Shown: one piece after another, positions 43,008-52,332 of the stretch | How the letters are laid out: each line of letters opens with the position of its first letter | Numbering within the stretch: the stretch's first letter is position 1 | Source of the DNA: Labrenzia sp. THAF82 | GTDB lineage: Bacteria > Pseudomonadota > Alphaproteobacteria > Rhizobiales > Stappiaceae | Assembly (NCBI RefSeq): GCF_009363435.1 | Contig: NZ_CP045354.1 | Span: 1,454,501-1,518,500 of the forward strand | DNA length: 64,000 nt | Direction: 5' to 3' | The notes under the pieces: generated by a model | The model's input: the letters and a program-made list of their open reading frames with translations, nothing else | The model's database searches: none | What the model was told of the DNA's origin: nothing | Translations under genes and position numbers: made by a program

Positions 43008-43877
43008 TCAGATGTCCGGTCCGCTGCGACCGTCTTCCGTTGAGGGGTCGATTTCGTTGCGCAGAGTTTCCAGCGACCGCATCCGGGCCTGGGCACGGGT
43101 CTGGTTCTGTCGTGTCACGCCTGCAATCAGAACTTCCGCAATTGCCATCAGCGCCAGTGAGGAATCCCAGGGAGACGGGACTGCAACACGGGCAGGTAGC
43201 ACATAGCTCGCGATCCTGCCGACCGGTGACATCCAGCTGTCCGTCACCAGTGCAACGGTTGCGCCCTGTTTCGCGGCAGCTTCGGCAAACTGAATAATTT
43301 CAGCCTGATACCGGCGGATGTCGAAGACGACGACAACGTCTTTGGGGCCAATTCCGATAAGCTGATCCAGCCAGTTTCCCTGCTGGCCTGCAACATGGGT
43401 GACATTGGGACGGACAATGCGCAAATGGGCTGCCATGTAACGCGCAAGACCATCAGTGAACCGGCCACCGATGAGATGAATGGTCTTGCGTTCATCCGAG
43501 AGAAGATTGGTCAGTCCTTCCAGCTCGCCTTTCGGCAAGTGATCAAAGGTTTCGCGTATGTTGTCCAACAGCTGTCCGACATGCGGGTCGGAAGCTTTTT
43601 CATCGGACATGCTGGTGCTGCGCGCCAGTGGTGAATTGAGCTGGCTCTCAAGTTCGCTGCGGAGTTTCTTTTGAAACTCGGCAAAACCGGGAAACCCCAG
43701 TCTGGCAATGAATCTCAAGATGGTTGGAGAGCTGACGCTGGCAGCTTCTGCAAACTGCGCAACCGTGCCCAGGCCCTGCATCGGATAATTGGCCAGCAAA
43801 GCATGGGCCGCCTTTTTCTCCGTTGCGGTGAATTCGTCTAGCCGGTCGCGAATGTCTTCCAGAAGCGGGCGTTCCAT
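43008..43877 (-). CDS. MurR/RpiR-family regulator with SIS domain
   Basis: About 289 residues. The N-terminal helix-turn-helix contains FTATEKKAAHALL and SVSSPTILRFIARLGFPGFAEFQ. The C-terminal SIS fold (GGRFTDGLARYMAAHLR, VFDIRRYQAEI) binds a phospho-sugar or other small effector. I prefer the second ATG (MERPLLEDI) with AGG upstream; a first ATG 39 bases earlier is possible. It is divergent from the TRAP/gamma-glutamyl operon, with clear inverted repeats between, and is its likely repressor. Confidence 0.87.
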   Translation of the reverse strand: MERPLLEDIRDRLDEFTATEKKAAHALLANYPMQGLGTVAQFAEAASVSSPTILRFIARLGFPGFAEFQKKLRSELESQLNSPLARSTSMSDEKASDPHVGQLLDNIRETFDHLPKGELEGLTNLLSDERKTIHLIGGRFTDGLARYMAAHLRIVRPNVTHVAGQQGNWLDQLIGIGPKDVVVVFDIRRYQAEIIQFAEAAAKQGATVALVTDSWMSPVGRIASYVLPARVAVPSPWDSSLALMAIAEVLIAGVTRQNQTRAQARMRSLETLRNEIDPSTEDGRSGPDI

Positions 43878-43946
43878 GGGCGTAACCTGTTCACAAAATT
43901 TGACGCCGATTTTCATTTGACAGCGGCTCCAATCTGCGTATCAAAT

Positions 43947-43991
43947 ATTACAGAACTTAGTTAAGTCGGCAATCCTGTAATAAACATTACA
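43947..43991. promoter_or_regulatory. Candidate RpiR operators
   Basis: A perfect TGTAAT-AAAC-ATTACA palindrome spans 43976-43991. A further half site ATTACAG at 43947-43953 faces CTGTAAT at 43975-43981. The cluster lies just upstream of the catabolic operon start and fits a repressor binding as a dimer of dimers. Confidence 0.65.
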
Positions 43992-44022
43992 ATTTTTCGG
44001 TGAGCCTTTCAGGGAGTTGGGA

Positions 44023-44844
44023 ATGGGTGCAAGCCCTCAAAGCGGCGGCCAAAAAAATGGTCAGGCAGGAGGGGTAACCCGGGCTGTTGCGGTTGAAAAC
44101 GCGGAAGGCATTGGACCGTTCGTTTTTGTCTGCGATCACGCCTCCAATCATTTCCCGCCGCCTTACGACACCAGTCTTGGTCTGTCGGAGGCGGAAAAGG
44201 CAGAGCATATCGCGTGGGACCCCGGCGCACTTGGCGTTGCAAGGCAATTGTCGAAAAGCCTGAATGCCCCGCTGGTCTTCACAACCATCTCAAGGCTGGT
44301 CATCGATTGCAACCGTGAGGAAACCCGCGCGGACCTGATCCCCTGTCTGAGTGAAACCACACAGATTGCAGGCAATCGTAACCTCTCGGCGGATGAAAAG
44401 GCCTTCCGGCTCAATCTGGTGCATCGCCCCTTTCACAAGGCGATCGACAAGGTGCTGAACCAGCGACTCGATCGGGGCATTCCAACCGCGCTTGTATCCG
44501 TCCATTCCTTCACGCCGGTCTACAAAGGAAAAGCAAGGCCGTGGGAAATCGGCTTGATTTCGGAAAGCGACCGGAGCCTTGCTGATCCTGTGCTTCAAGC
44601 GCTCAGGATCCGCGGTGATCTGACTGTTGGCGACAACCAGCCCTATGCACCGTCCGATGGCGTTTACTACACCATTCGTCGACACGGTGAAAGCCGGCAA
44701 TTGCCGTGCCTGATGATTGAAATCAGAAACGATGAGGTGAAGACAAGCGAGCAGGAAGGACATTGGGCGGAGATGCTCGCCCCGGTACTTTCAGGCGCGC
44801 TTGAAACGGGGACAGCGGACTTATCTGGAGGTGCTGATGCTTAA
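44023..44844 (+). CDS. N-formylglutamate amidohydrolase-like enzyme
   Basis: About 273 residues of the FGase (HutG-like, zinc) family. Motifs include VCDHASNHFPP near the N-terminus, SRLVIDCNR, LVSVHSFTPVY and IEIRND near the end. Classical members release formate from N-formylglutamate in histidine breakdown, but no hut genes are here. Beside a gamma-glutamyl ligase it may instead hydrolyse an N-acyl- or gamma-glutamyl amide. The ATG was chosen behind AGGGAG; a TTG two codons earlier is less likely. The TRAP small permease gene overlaps it by eight bases. Confidence 0.82.
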   Translation: MGASPQSGGQKNGQAGGVTRAVAVENAEGIGPFVFVCDHASNHFPPPYDTSLGLSEAEKAEHIAWDPGALGVARQLSKSLNAPLVFTTISRLVIDCNREETRADLIPCLSETTQIAGNRNLSADEKAFRLNLVHRPFHKAIDKVLNQRLDRGIPTALVSVHSFTPVYKGKARPWEIGLISESDRSLADPVLQALRIRGDLTVGDNQPYAPSDGVYYTIRRHGESRQLPCLMIEIRNDEVKTSEQEGHWAEMLAPVLSGALETGTADLSGGADA

Positions 44845-45433
44845 GGCGGCCCGCCTTTACGTCCGGTTTGTCGACGGGTTCAATCGAGGTCTTGGCAGAA
44901 TCATCATGTGGGGCATCTTCGTGATGGCCGCCATCTTGCTCTGGTCGTCTGTCTCAAAGACTTTCTTCAGTCCCTCATTGTGGACACTGGAAGTCGCGCA
45001 GTTCGCTATGGTCGCCTATTACGTTCTGGGAGGGCCCTATTCGATACAACTCGGATCGAACGTGCGCATGGATCTTTTCTACGCGGACTGGAGCTTGAAG
45101 AAAAAAGCCTGGTTCGATGCCTTCACCGTGTTGCTTCTACTTTTTTACCTCGGGGTTCTTCTCTACGGCGCGCTCAATTCCTTTGCTTATTCGCTGGGGC
45201 ACTTCACGCAGGAACCATTTGTCTTTTATCGGGACCTGATCGTTGCATTCGTGACAGGTGGTCCGGAAGCTGCAAGTGAAATTCTTGGATTTGTCGAACG
45301 CAGCCCAACATCGTGGCGACCATATGTCTGGCCAATCAAACTGGTCATGATCATCGGATTTTTTCTTATGCTCCTTCAGGTTTTTGCCGAGTTCCTGAAA
45401 GATATTGCCCGTATCAAGGGAGAGACGATCTGA
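44837..45433 (+). CDS. TRAP transporter small permease (DctQ type)
   Basis: Inner-membrane subunit of 198 residues with four hydrophobic helices. Typical features are an N-terminal helix followed by WTLEVAQFAMVAYYVLGGPYS and then SNVRMDLFY. A hydrophilic insert of about 30 residues sits before the last helix, longer than in many DctQ proteins. The start follows TGGAGG. The stop overlaps the large-permease start by one base. Confidence 0.88.
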   Translation: MLKAARLYVRFVDGFNRGLGRIIMWGIFVMAAILLWSSVSKTFFSPSLWTLEVAQFAMVAYYVLGGPYSIQLGSNVRMDLFYADWSLKKKAWFDAFTVLLLLFYLGVLLYGALNSFAYSLGHFTQEPFVFYRDLIVAFVTGGPEAASEILGFVERSPTSWRPYVWPIKLVMIIGFFLMLLQVFAEFLKDIARIKGETI

Positions 45434-46773
45434 TGTCATATGAGATGATCGCTCTTTTGATGTTCTCGTCGATGATGCTGATGCTGCTGACCGGTCAGCG
45501 GGTTTTTGGCGCGATTGGCGGCATTGCGTCCATTGCAGCGATAATGCTCTGGGGAACCGGTGGTGGAGACATCCCGTTTTCGGCCGCAATGAAACTGATG
45601 AAATGGTATCCGCTGCTAACGCTGCCGATGTTCATTTTCATGGGTTATGTCCTGTCGGAAACCAAGATTGCAGACGATCTTTACAAGATGTTCCATGTCT
45701 GGATGGGGCCGATCAACGGGGGGCTTGCCATCGGCACGATTCTGCTGATGGTTTTGATCTCGGCCATGAACGGACTTTCCGTCGCGGGCATGGCAATTGG
45801 CGCGACGATCGCGCTGCCGGAGCTCTTGAAACGCAAGTATGACAAACGGATGGTGACCGGCGTGATTCAGGCCGGATCTTCACTCGGGATCCTTGTGCCT
45901 CCTTCTGTCGTGCTTGTGCTTTACGCGATGATCGCCCGGGCACCGGTTGGCCAGCTATGGCTCGCCGGCGCCGTGCCGGGCCTGATGATGGCAGCAATGT
46001 TCATTGTCTATATTGCGATCAGATGCCGTATACAGCCTGAACTCGGGCCGGCGCTCTCCGAAGACGAACGGGATGTTTCCCGGGGCGAAAAATACCGTTT
46101 GCTGCTGGCAGGACTTTTGCCGCTCATCATCTTTGCGATGATGATGGTGCCTTTCGTGATGGGGAAAACCAGCCTGGTCGAGGCATCGGCTGTCGGCGCC
46201 CTCACGGCCCTGATCGCGGCGGTTCTCAAGCGCCGGATGACATTGGCCATTCTGGTTCTTTGCCTGAAGAACACCCTCGGTATCTCCTGCATGTTCATGT
46301 GGATCATCCTGGCGGCCCTAGGCTTCGGTGCGGTGTTTGATGGTCTGGGTGCCGTCAAGGCCATTGAGAGCCTGTTCACGGAACAGCTTGGCCTGTCGCC
46401 CTGGATGATCCTGATTCTGATGCAACTGTCGTTCCTGGTCATGGGAACATTCCTGGACGACACTGCGATGCTCGTGATTGTTGCGCCGCTTTATGTACCT
46501 CTGGTCGGGTCGCTTGACCTCGGCATGCCGCGCGGTGACATTCTGATCTGGTATGGCGTGCTTTATACGATAACGACGCAGATCGCCTATATGACGCCAC
46601 CCTTCGGTTACAATCTTTTCCTGATGCGGGCGATGGCGCCCAAGAGCATCACGATGCGTGACATCTACGGATCTATCACGCCTTTTGTTCTGGTGATGAT
46701 CCTGGCACTCGTGATCGTAATGGTTTTCCCGCAAATCGCACTTTGGCTACCCAATCTGATCTACGGAAAGTAG
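45433..46773 (+). CDS. TRAP transporter large permease (DctM type)
   Basis: The transport subunit, 446 residues and about 12 hydrophobic segments. DctM hallmarks are PMFIFMGYVLSETKIA, SVAGMAIGATIALPEL, GSSLGILVPPSVVLVLY and the late MGTFLDDTAMLVI and TPPFGYNLFLMRA. Uses a sodium or proton gradient to import a substrate delivered by the periplasmic receptor. The frame is open further upstream, but that part overlaps the DctQ gene. Confidence 0.93.
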   Translation: MSYEMIALLMFSSMMLMLLTGQRVFGAIGGIASIAAIMLWGTGGGDIPFSAAMKLMKWYPLLTLPMFIFMGYVLSETKIADDLYKMFHVWMGPINGGLAIGTILLMVLISAMNGLSVAGMAIGATIALPELLKRKYDKRMVTGVIQAGSSLGILVPPSVVLVLYAMIARAPVGQLWLAGAVPGLMMAAMFIVYIAIRCRIQPELGPALSEDERDVSRGEKYRLLLAGLLPLIIFAMMMVPFVMGKTSLVEASAVGALTALIAAVLKRRMTLAILVLCLKNTLGISCMFMWIILAALGFGAVFDGLGAVKAIESLFTEQLGLSPWMILILMQLSFLVMGTFLDDTAMLVIVAPLYVPLVGSLDLGMPRGDILIWYGVLYTITTQIAYMTPPFGYNLFLMRAMAPKSITMRDIYGSITPFVLVMILALVIVMVFPQIALWLPNLIYGK

Positions 46774-46895
46774 CGGCGACACGCGAGACAAAAACAATAA
46801 AGTCTGGAGGAAACGGACTATGAGCAGCGGTTAAAACCCAGAACCGGAAAACGGTGAACCGCACAGACCGTAAACTGAAAGTAGGGGAACTTGAA

Positions 46896-47945
46896 ATGAC
46901 CAATAGACGTAATTTTCTCAAGAATGCGGGACTAGGTACCGTTGCTGCCGCCGGCGCAACGACATTGGCCGCACCTGCTGTGCTTTCCCAGGAGCCCATC
47001 AAATGGCGTTTGCAGACCTATGCTGGTGGTGCGCTAGGCGAGCAAGTGACGAAGCCGATGGTGGACTACGTAAACAACGCCTCGAACGGCGAGTTGCAGA
47101 TCGAGCTATTCTATGCCGATCAGATCGTGCCGACGGGCGAGCTGTTTCAAGCATTGCAGCGCGGCACAATTGACGCCGTCCACTCCGATGACGACTCCAT
47201 GGCCTCACCGACACCCTTGCGCCAGTTCGGCGGGTACTTCCCGTTTGCGACCAAGCATATTCTTGATGTGCCAGTTCTGTTCAATCAGTACGGGCTCGCC
47301 GATATCTGGCGATCAGAATACGAAAAGGTCGGTGTGGCTTGGATTTCCGCCGCCGGTCAGGATCCGTGCAACTTCAACACCAAGAAGGAAATCAAGTCGG
47401 TTTCAGATCTTGAGGGGTTGAAGCTCTACACGTTCCCGACAGCTGGTCGCTTCCTGTCAAAATTCGGCGTTGTACCTGTGTCAATACCCTATGAAGATGC
47501 CGAAGTTGCTGTGCAAACTGGTGAACTGGACGGGATGGCATGGTCCGGGATCACGGAAGACTACACGGTCGGCTGGGCTGACGTCACGGACTACTTCCTG
47601 ACAAACAATATTTCCGGTGCCTGGATCGGCTCATGGTTCGTCAACCAGAAGCGTTGGGCAGATCTGCCAGCACATCTCCAGCAACTTGTTCTGGCTGCGA
47701 CCGAGGCCGGTCATACCTATCGTAACCAGTGGTATTGGGGCGGTGAAGCGCGTCTTCGTGCGAAGGGTGACAAACTACAACTGCGCACCGTTCCGGCTGC
47801 CGAATGGGCACAAGTCGAAGATGCTGCCAAGGATTTCTGGAAAGAGATCGCCGCAGAAGGTGAACTTCAAGCCAAGATCATTTCGATCTTCCAGGAATAT
47901 AATGACGTTATCAACCAGGCAGGTCCTCCCTACAATTTCGGGTGA
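46896..47945 (+). CDS. TRAP transporter substrate-binding protein (DctP type)
   Basis: Periplasmic receptor of 349 residues. The N-terminus has a twin-arginine signal (RRNFLKNAG, cleavage after about residue 30), unusual but known among TRAP receptors. The mature chain includes WRLQTYAGG, LFQALQRGTIDAVHSD and LEGLKLYTFPTAGRFLSKFG; the late YRNQWYWGGEARLRAKG is family-typical. A stem-loop follows the gene at 47962-47985. Confidence 0.9.
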   Translation: MTNRRNFLKNAGLGTVAAAGATTLAAPAVLSQEPIKWRLQTYAGGALGEQVTKPMVDYVNNASNGELQIELFYADQIVPTGELFQALQRGTIDAVHSDDDSMASPTPLRQFGGYFPFATKHILDVPVLFNQYGLADIWRSEYEKVGVAWISAAGQDPCNFNTKKEIKSVSDLEGLKLYTFPTAGRFLSKFGVVPVSIPYEDAEVAVQTGELDGMAWSGITEDYTVGWADVTDYFLTNNISGAWIGSWFVNQKRWADLPAHLQQLVLAATEAGHTYRNQWYWGGEARLRAKGDKLQLRTVPAAEWAQVEDAAKDFWKEIAAEGELQAKIISIFQEYNDVINQAGPPYNFG

Positions 47946-47961
47946 GATCAGTTCCTGCGGG

Positions 47962-47985
47962 CTTCGGGGAAGACTTTCTCCGAAG
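47962..47985 (+). other. Intercistronic stem-loop after the TRAP receptor gene
   Basis: CTTCGG and CCGAAG arms, extended inward by two or three partially paired bases, follow the receptor stop codon. It resembles the hairpins behind the other two receptor genes in the window, though it is weaker. Confidence 0.5.
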
Positions 47986-48038
47986 TCCATTCAATGAACT
48001 TCAGATAGTCCAAGTCCACGAACCAGCGGAAAATAATA

Positions 48039-49406
48039 ATGCCTGGCAACCTAACCTTCGAAGCACTCAAAACTCGCGTCTCATCCGGCGAGATCGATAC
48101 TGTGCTTGTGTGTATCACCGATATGCAGGGCAGGCTGATGGGCAAGCGTTTTCATGCGCAGCATTTTGTCGACACCGCCTTTGAAGAGACCCATTGCTGC
48201 AATTATCTGCTGGCGACCGATATCGAAATGTACACGGTTGAAGGTTACGCTGCGACGAGTTGGTCGGGTGGTTATGGCGACTATGTCATGAAGCCGGATC
48301 TGGCCAGTTTGCGGCTGACACCCTGGCTTGAAGGTACGGTCATGGTGATGTGTGACGTGCTCGATCACCATACACATGAGGAAGTCCCGCATTCGCCGCG
48401 TGCGATGCTGAAAAAGGTCGTCGGCCTATTTGCCGAAAAGGGACTGACGCCGATTGCTGCAACGGAACTGGAGTTTTTCCTGTTTGAGAAAAGCTTCGAC
48501 GATATGCGCAAATCCGGCTTTCGCGATCTGGAACCGATCTCCGGCTACAATGAAGACTATCATATCCTGCAGACGACCAAGGAAGAGGACGTCATGCGGC
48601 CCCTGCGGAACGGTCTATATGGTGCGGGCATTCCGGTGGAGAACACCAAGGGTGAAGCTGAGACGGGGCAGGAAGAACTGAACATCAAATACGCTCCGGC
48701 CATGGATACGGCGGAGAACCACACCATTGCCAAACACGCCGTAAAGGAGATTGCCTGGGCCAAGGGACGCTCAGCCTCCTTCCTGGCAAAGTGGCGCAGT
48801 GACAAGGTGGGGTCGTCCTCACACGTCCATCAGTCGCTTTTCGACAAGAAGGGCAACAACGTCTTTTGCGACGACAAGGGCGACTATGGCATGTCCGAAA
48901 CGATGTGCCACTATCTGGCTGGTCTGATCAAATATGCGCCGGACTATACGTATTTTCTGGCGCCCTACATTAACAGCTACAAGCGTTTCCAGAAGGGAAC
49001 CTTCGCGCCGACAAAGACCGTCTGGTCGGTCGACAACCGCACAGCCGGTTTCCGCCTGTGCGGAGAGCACACCAAAGCGCTCAGGGTCGAGTGCCGTATC
49101 GGTGGATCCGATCTTAATCCTTATCTGGCGCTGGCTGCCCAGCTGGCAGCCGGACTGCGCGGAATTGAAGAAAAATTGCCGCTCGATCCACCAACCACAG
49201 GCGATGTCTACGAGGCGAAACGCGCGCGCGAAATCCCTCACACGCTTCGCGAGGCGCGCGAGACCATGCGCAAATCGAAGTTCCTGCGCGAGACCTTTTC
49301 CGACGCCGTGGTGGATCACTATGCCAGGGCGGCCGAATGGGAAGTCGAGGAGTTCGACCGAGCGGTGACGGACTACGAGATTGCCCGCGGATTCGAGCGT
49401 GCGTGA
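48039..49406 (+). CDS. Glutamine-synthetase-family gamma-glutamyl ligase (PuuA-like)
   Basis: 455 residues, cytoplasmic. It has the glutamine synthetase catalytic fold: ATELEFFLFE carries metal-binding glutamates, SSSHVHQSLF the conserved histidine loop, and RVECRIGGSDLNPYLALAA the C-terminal arginine/glutamate region. The adenylylation tyrosine region of true glutamine synthetase is missing. Such GlnA-like proteins attach glutamate through its gamma-carboxyl to polyamines, ethanolamine or other amines. Placement between an amine-compatible transporter and dehydrogenases supports that role; the exact amine is unknown. Confidence 0.85.
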   Translation: MPGNLTFEALKTRVSSGEIDTVLVCITDMQGRLMGKRFHAQHFVDTAFEETHCCNYLLATDIEMYTVEGYAATSWSGGYGDYVMKPDLASLRLTPWLEGTVMVMCDVLDHHTHEEVPHSPRAMLKKVVGLFAEKGLTPIAATELEFFLFEKSFDDMRKSGFRDLEPISGYNEDYHILQTTKEEDVMRPLRNGLYGAGIPVENTKGEAETGQEELNIKYAPAMDTAENHTIAKHAVKEIAWAKGRSASFLAKWRSDKVGSSSHVHQSLFDKKGNNVFCDDKGDYGMSETMCHYLAGLIKYAPDYTYFLAPYINSYKRFQKGTFAPTKTVWSVDNRTAGFRLCGEHTKALRVECRIGGSDLNPYLALAAQLAAGLRGIEEKLPLDPPTTGDVYEAKRAREIPHTLREARETMRKSKFLRETFSDAVVDHYARAAEWEVEEFDRAVTDYEIARGFERA

Positions 49407-49538
49407 CGACCTGGCAGCCTTCGATATCGGTCTCCGTCAGGGGACCTTTCAGAGTTTGCGAAGTCGAAAACACCAAAACAAAGAGCCAGTCACTTTCGAA
49501 AAAGCCGCACGGAAAGATGCGGATATGAGAGGTTCAAA

Positions 49539-50927
49539 ATGTCAGATGTGATCAAGCTGATCTCGCCGGTTGACGGATCGGTCTATGCGGAGCGGCCTGC
49601 ACTGGATGGAGCGGCCGTTGAAAAGGTCATTTCGGCGGCACGGTCGGCCCAGTCCAGTTGGGCGGCCACGCCGATTGCCGAGCGAGTTGCCTATTGTCAG
49701 AAGGCACTGGAAGCGCTGAAGGCCATGAATGACGATGTCGTGCCCGAGCTTGCTTGGCAGATGGGACGTCCAATCCGGTATGGCGGCGAATTAGGTGGCA
49801 CAATCGAGCGGACCGAATATTGCGCCAAGATTGCCGAAGAAGCCCTTGCTGACATTGAGAGGACCGACAAGCCGGGTTTCAAACGTTATCTGAAGCGTGT
49901 GCCTCTCGGGATCGTCATGGTGATCGCGCCCTGGAACTATCCGTTCATGACAGCGATCAACACCATTATGCCGGCCTTGATGGCGGGCAATGTGATTGTC
50001 CTTAAGCACGCCGCACAAACACTGCTGGTCGGTGAGCGGCTTGCAAAGGCCTTTGAAAGCGCAGGCCTGCCCAACGGCGTCTTTCAGAACATTGTGCTTA
50101 CGCACCAGGGAACCGAGAAGCTGCTCGGCTCGGGACAGATTGATCATGTGAATTTCACCGGGTCGGTCGCCGGTGGACGGGCAATTGAAAAGGCGCTGGC
50201 CGGTACTTTTGCGACGCTCGGTCTTGAGCTTGGCGGCAAGGACCCCGCTTATGTGCGGGCTGATGCTGATCTGTCCTATGCAGTTGAGAACCTTGTCGAC
50301 GGTGCGTTCTACAATGCCGGACAATGCTGCTGCGGTATTGAACGCGTTTATGTCCACGAAAGCCTCTACGACAAGTTTGTCGATGGATTTGTTGATCTGA
50401 CGAGCCAGTACAAGCTTGGCAACCCTCTCGATGAGGCAACGACACTGGGTCCAATGGCCCAGGCGCGGTTTGCCGCTTGGGTACGCGAACAGACACAAGA
50501 AGCCCTTCGGAAGGGCGCAAGATCTCATATCGATGTGTCCAAGTTTTCAGAAGACAAAGACGGCACGCCCTACCTCGCGCCGCAGGTCCTGACGGACGTA
50601 AACCACCAGATGTCCGTCATGCGGGAAGAAAGTTTCGGTCCTGTCGTCGGCATCATGAAGGTGAAGGATGACGAAGAAGCGCTTCAATTCATGAATGACA
50701 GTCCCTATGGCCTGACGGCTTCAATCTGGACTGAAGACGTCCAGGCGGCCGCCAATATCGGCAGCCGGATCGAAACCGGGACAGTGTTCATGAACCGATG
50801 CGACTATCTCGATCCGGCGCTTGTCTGGACCGGTGTCAAGGAAACCGGGAAGGGCGCTGCGCTCTCGGAGATCGGTTTTCACAATCTGACCCAGCCGAGA
50901 TCCTTCCACTTCCGTGTGGAGCATTAA
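49539..50927 (+). CDS. Aldehyde dehydrogenase family protein
   Basis: 462 residues, NAD(P)-dependent. The cofactor-binding region contains APWNYPF and VNFTGSVAGG. The general-base glutamate lies in LELGGKDPAY and the nucleophilic cysteine in GQCCCGIERVY, one of three consecutive cysteines. Expected to oxidise the aldehyde made by the downstream alcohol dehydrogenase. The start is preceded by GAGAGG. Confidence 0.92.
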   Translation: MSDVIKLISPVDGSVYAERPALDGAAVEKVISAARSAQSSWAATPIAERVAYCQKALEALKAMNDDVVPELAWQMGRPIRYGGELGGTIERTEYCAKIAEEALADIERTDKPGFKRYLKRVPLGIVMVIAPWNYPFMTAINTIMPALMAGNVIVLKHAAQTLLVGERLAKAFESAGLPNGVFQNIVLTHQGTEKLLGSGQIDHVNFTGSVAGGRAIEKALAGTFATLGLELGGKDPAYVRADADLSYAVENLVDGAFYNAGQCCCGIERVYVHESLYDKFVDGFVDLTSQYKLGNPLDEATTLGPMAQARFAAWVREQTQEALRKGARSHIDVSKFSEDKDGTPYLAPQVLTDVNHQMSVMREESFGPVVGIMKVKDDEEALQFMNDSPYGLTASIWTEDVQAAANIGSRIETGTVFMNRCDYLDPALVWTGVKETGKGAALSEIGFHNLTQPRSFHFRVEH

Positions 50928-51095
50928 CGGCACGATTGGACGCCTCGTCGCTTGCGAATTTTGGTTGCGCAAACGTCAGCGCGGCAAGGGTCCATCCGCT
51001 TAATGGCCGGAGTGCGGGCACCCGCAAAATCAAATCCAGTCCCTGTGAATCAGGGGCTCAGCAAAGCCACAGAGTTTCAAACCAACGAGACGAAC

Positions 51096-52259
51096 ATGAG
51101 CTCACTTCCTTCCGTTAACTGGTCCTATCCGACCTCCGTACGATTTGGCGCAGGTCGCATCAAGGAGTTGCCAAAGTCGGTCAAGGCCGTCGGCATGACC
51201 AACCCGCTGCTGGTGACCGATCCCGGGCTTGCCGGTTTGCCGATTGTCGCAGAAGCGATTGCCGACCTGGAAGCTGCAGGCCTCAAGGCAGCGGTCTTTT
51301 CCGACGTCAAGCCAAACCCGGTCGACAGCAACATTTCTGCTGGGGTTGCTGCTTTCAAGGCAGGTAACCACGATGGTGTCATCGCGTTTGGCGGTGGCTC
51401 CGGGCTTGATGCCGGCAAGCTGATCGCCTTCATGTCCGGTCAGTCTCGTCCGATCTGGGACTTTGAAGACATCGGCGATTGGTGGAAGCGTGCGGATCCT
51501 GACGGAGTTGCACCGATTATTGCCGTGCCGACAACTGCGGGAACCGGCTCCGAAGTCGGCCGTGCGGGTGTTGTCACCAATGAAGCGACGCATACGAAGA
51601 AAGTCATTTTCCACCCGAAGATGCTGCCGGAAATCGTCATTTGCGACCCGGAGCTGACGGTTGGCATGCCGCGTTTCATCACGATTGGCACAGGCATGGA
51701 CGCGCTGGCGCATTGTCTGGAGGCTTATTCGGCGCCGATGTATCACCCGATGTCGGAGGGCATCGCGCTGGAAGGAATGCGGCTGGTTTTTGAAAACTTG
51801 CCGAAGGTCGCCGCCGACGGATCTGATCTTGAAGCCCGCGGTCATTTGATGAGCGCGGCTGCAATGGGCGCTGTTGCCTTTCAAAAAGGCCTTGGTGCGA
51901 TCCACTCGCTGTCCCACCCTGTTGGCGCACTTTATGATACGCATCACGGCATGACCAACGCTGTGTTCATGCCCTACGTCTTGCAGTTCAACAAATCAGC
52001 GATCGAGCAGAAGTTTGAGCGTCTGGCCGGGTTCCTCGGCATTGCAGGTGGCTATCAAGGGGTCCTGGACGCCGTCTTGAAACTGCGGACGGACCTTGAC
52101 GTACCGCACACGCTTTCCGGGCTGAACGTCGATACCAGCAAGCGCGATCTGATCGCAGAGATGGCGATTGTCGATCCGACGGCAGGAGGCAACCCGGTCG
52201 AGCTGACCAAGGACGGGGCTCTGGAGATCTTTGACAAGGCTCAGTCAGGCATGGTCTGA
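51096..52259 (+). CDS. Iron-containing alcohol dehydrogenase
   Basis: 387 residues of the group-III alcohol dehydrogenase family. The nucleotide-binding part has AFGGGSGLDAGK and VPTTAGTGSEV. The iron ligands are in GTGMDALAHCLEAY, KGLGAIHSLSHPVG and DTHHGMTNAV. Probably oxidises an alcohol group of the imported or glutamylated compound. The ATG was chosen from the family-typical N-terminus; the frame is open about 140 bases further upstream without a good start. Ends 25 bases before a strong terminator. Confidence 0.92.
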   Translation: MSSLPSVNWSYPTSVRFGAGRIKELPKSVKAVGMTNPLLVTDPGLAGLPIVAEAIADLEAAGLKAAVFSDVKPNPVDSNISAGVAAFKAGNHDGVIAFGGGSGLDAGKLIAFMSGQSRPIWDFEDIGDWWKRADPDGVAPIIAVPTTAGTGSEVGRAGVVTNEATHTKKVIFHPKMLPEIVICDPELTVGMPRFITIGTGMDALAHCLEAYSAPMYHPMSEGIALEGMRLVFENLPKVAADGSDLEARGHLMSAAAMGAVAFQKGLGAIHSLSHPVGALYDTHHGMTNAVFMPYVLQFNKSAIEQKFERLAGFLGIAGGYQGVLDAVLKLRTDLDVPHTLSGLNVDTSKRDLIAEMAIVDPTAGGNPVELTKDGALEIFDKAQSGMV

Positions 52260-52284
52260 GGACCTGCATCTTGGCAACCGAATT

Positions 52285-52311
52285 GGCGCGCTTCAGGGCG
52301 CGCCTTTTTTT
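52285..52311 (+). terminator. Rho-independent terminator of the TRAP/gamma-glutamyl operon
   Basis: A perfect seven-base GC stem (GGCGCGC / GCGCGCC) with a six-base loop is followed by seven T. It closes the operon that begins at 44023. Confidence 0.92.
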
Positions 52312-52332
52312 GTTTCTTCCAAGTCATGCAGT

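Noticed and set aside
44023..44844. Histidine-utilisation (hutG) assignment
   Set aside because: The family fits, but no hutH/U/I/F genes are nearby and the operon context points to gamma-glutamyl chemistry.
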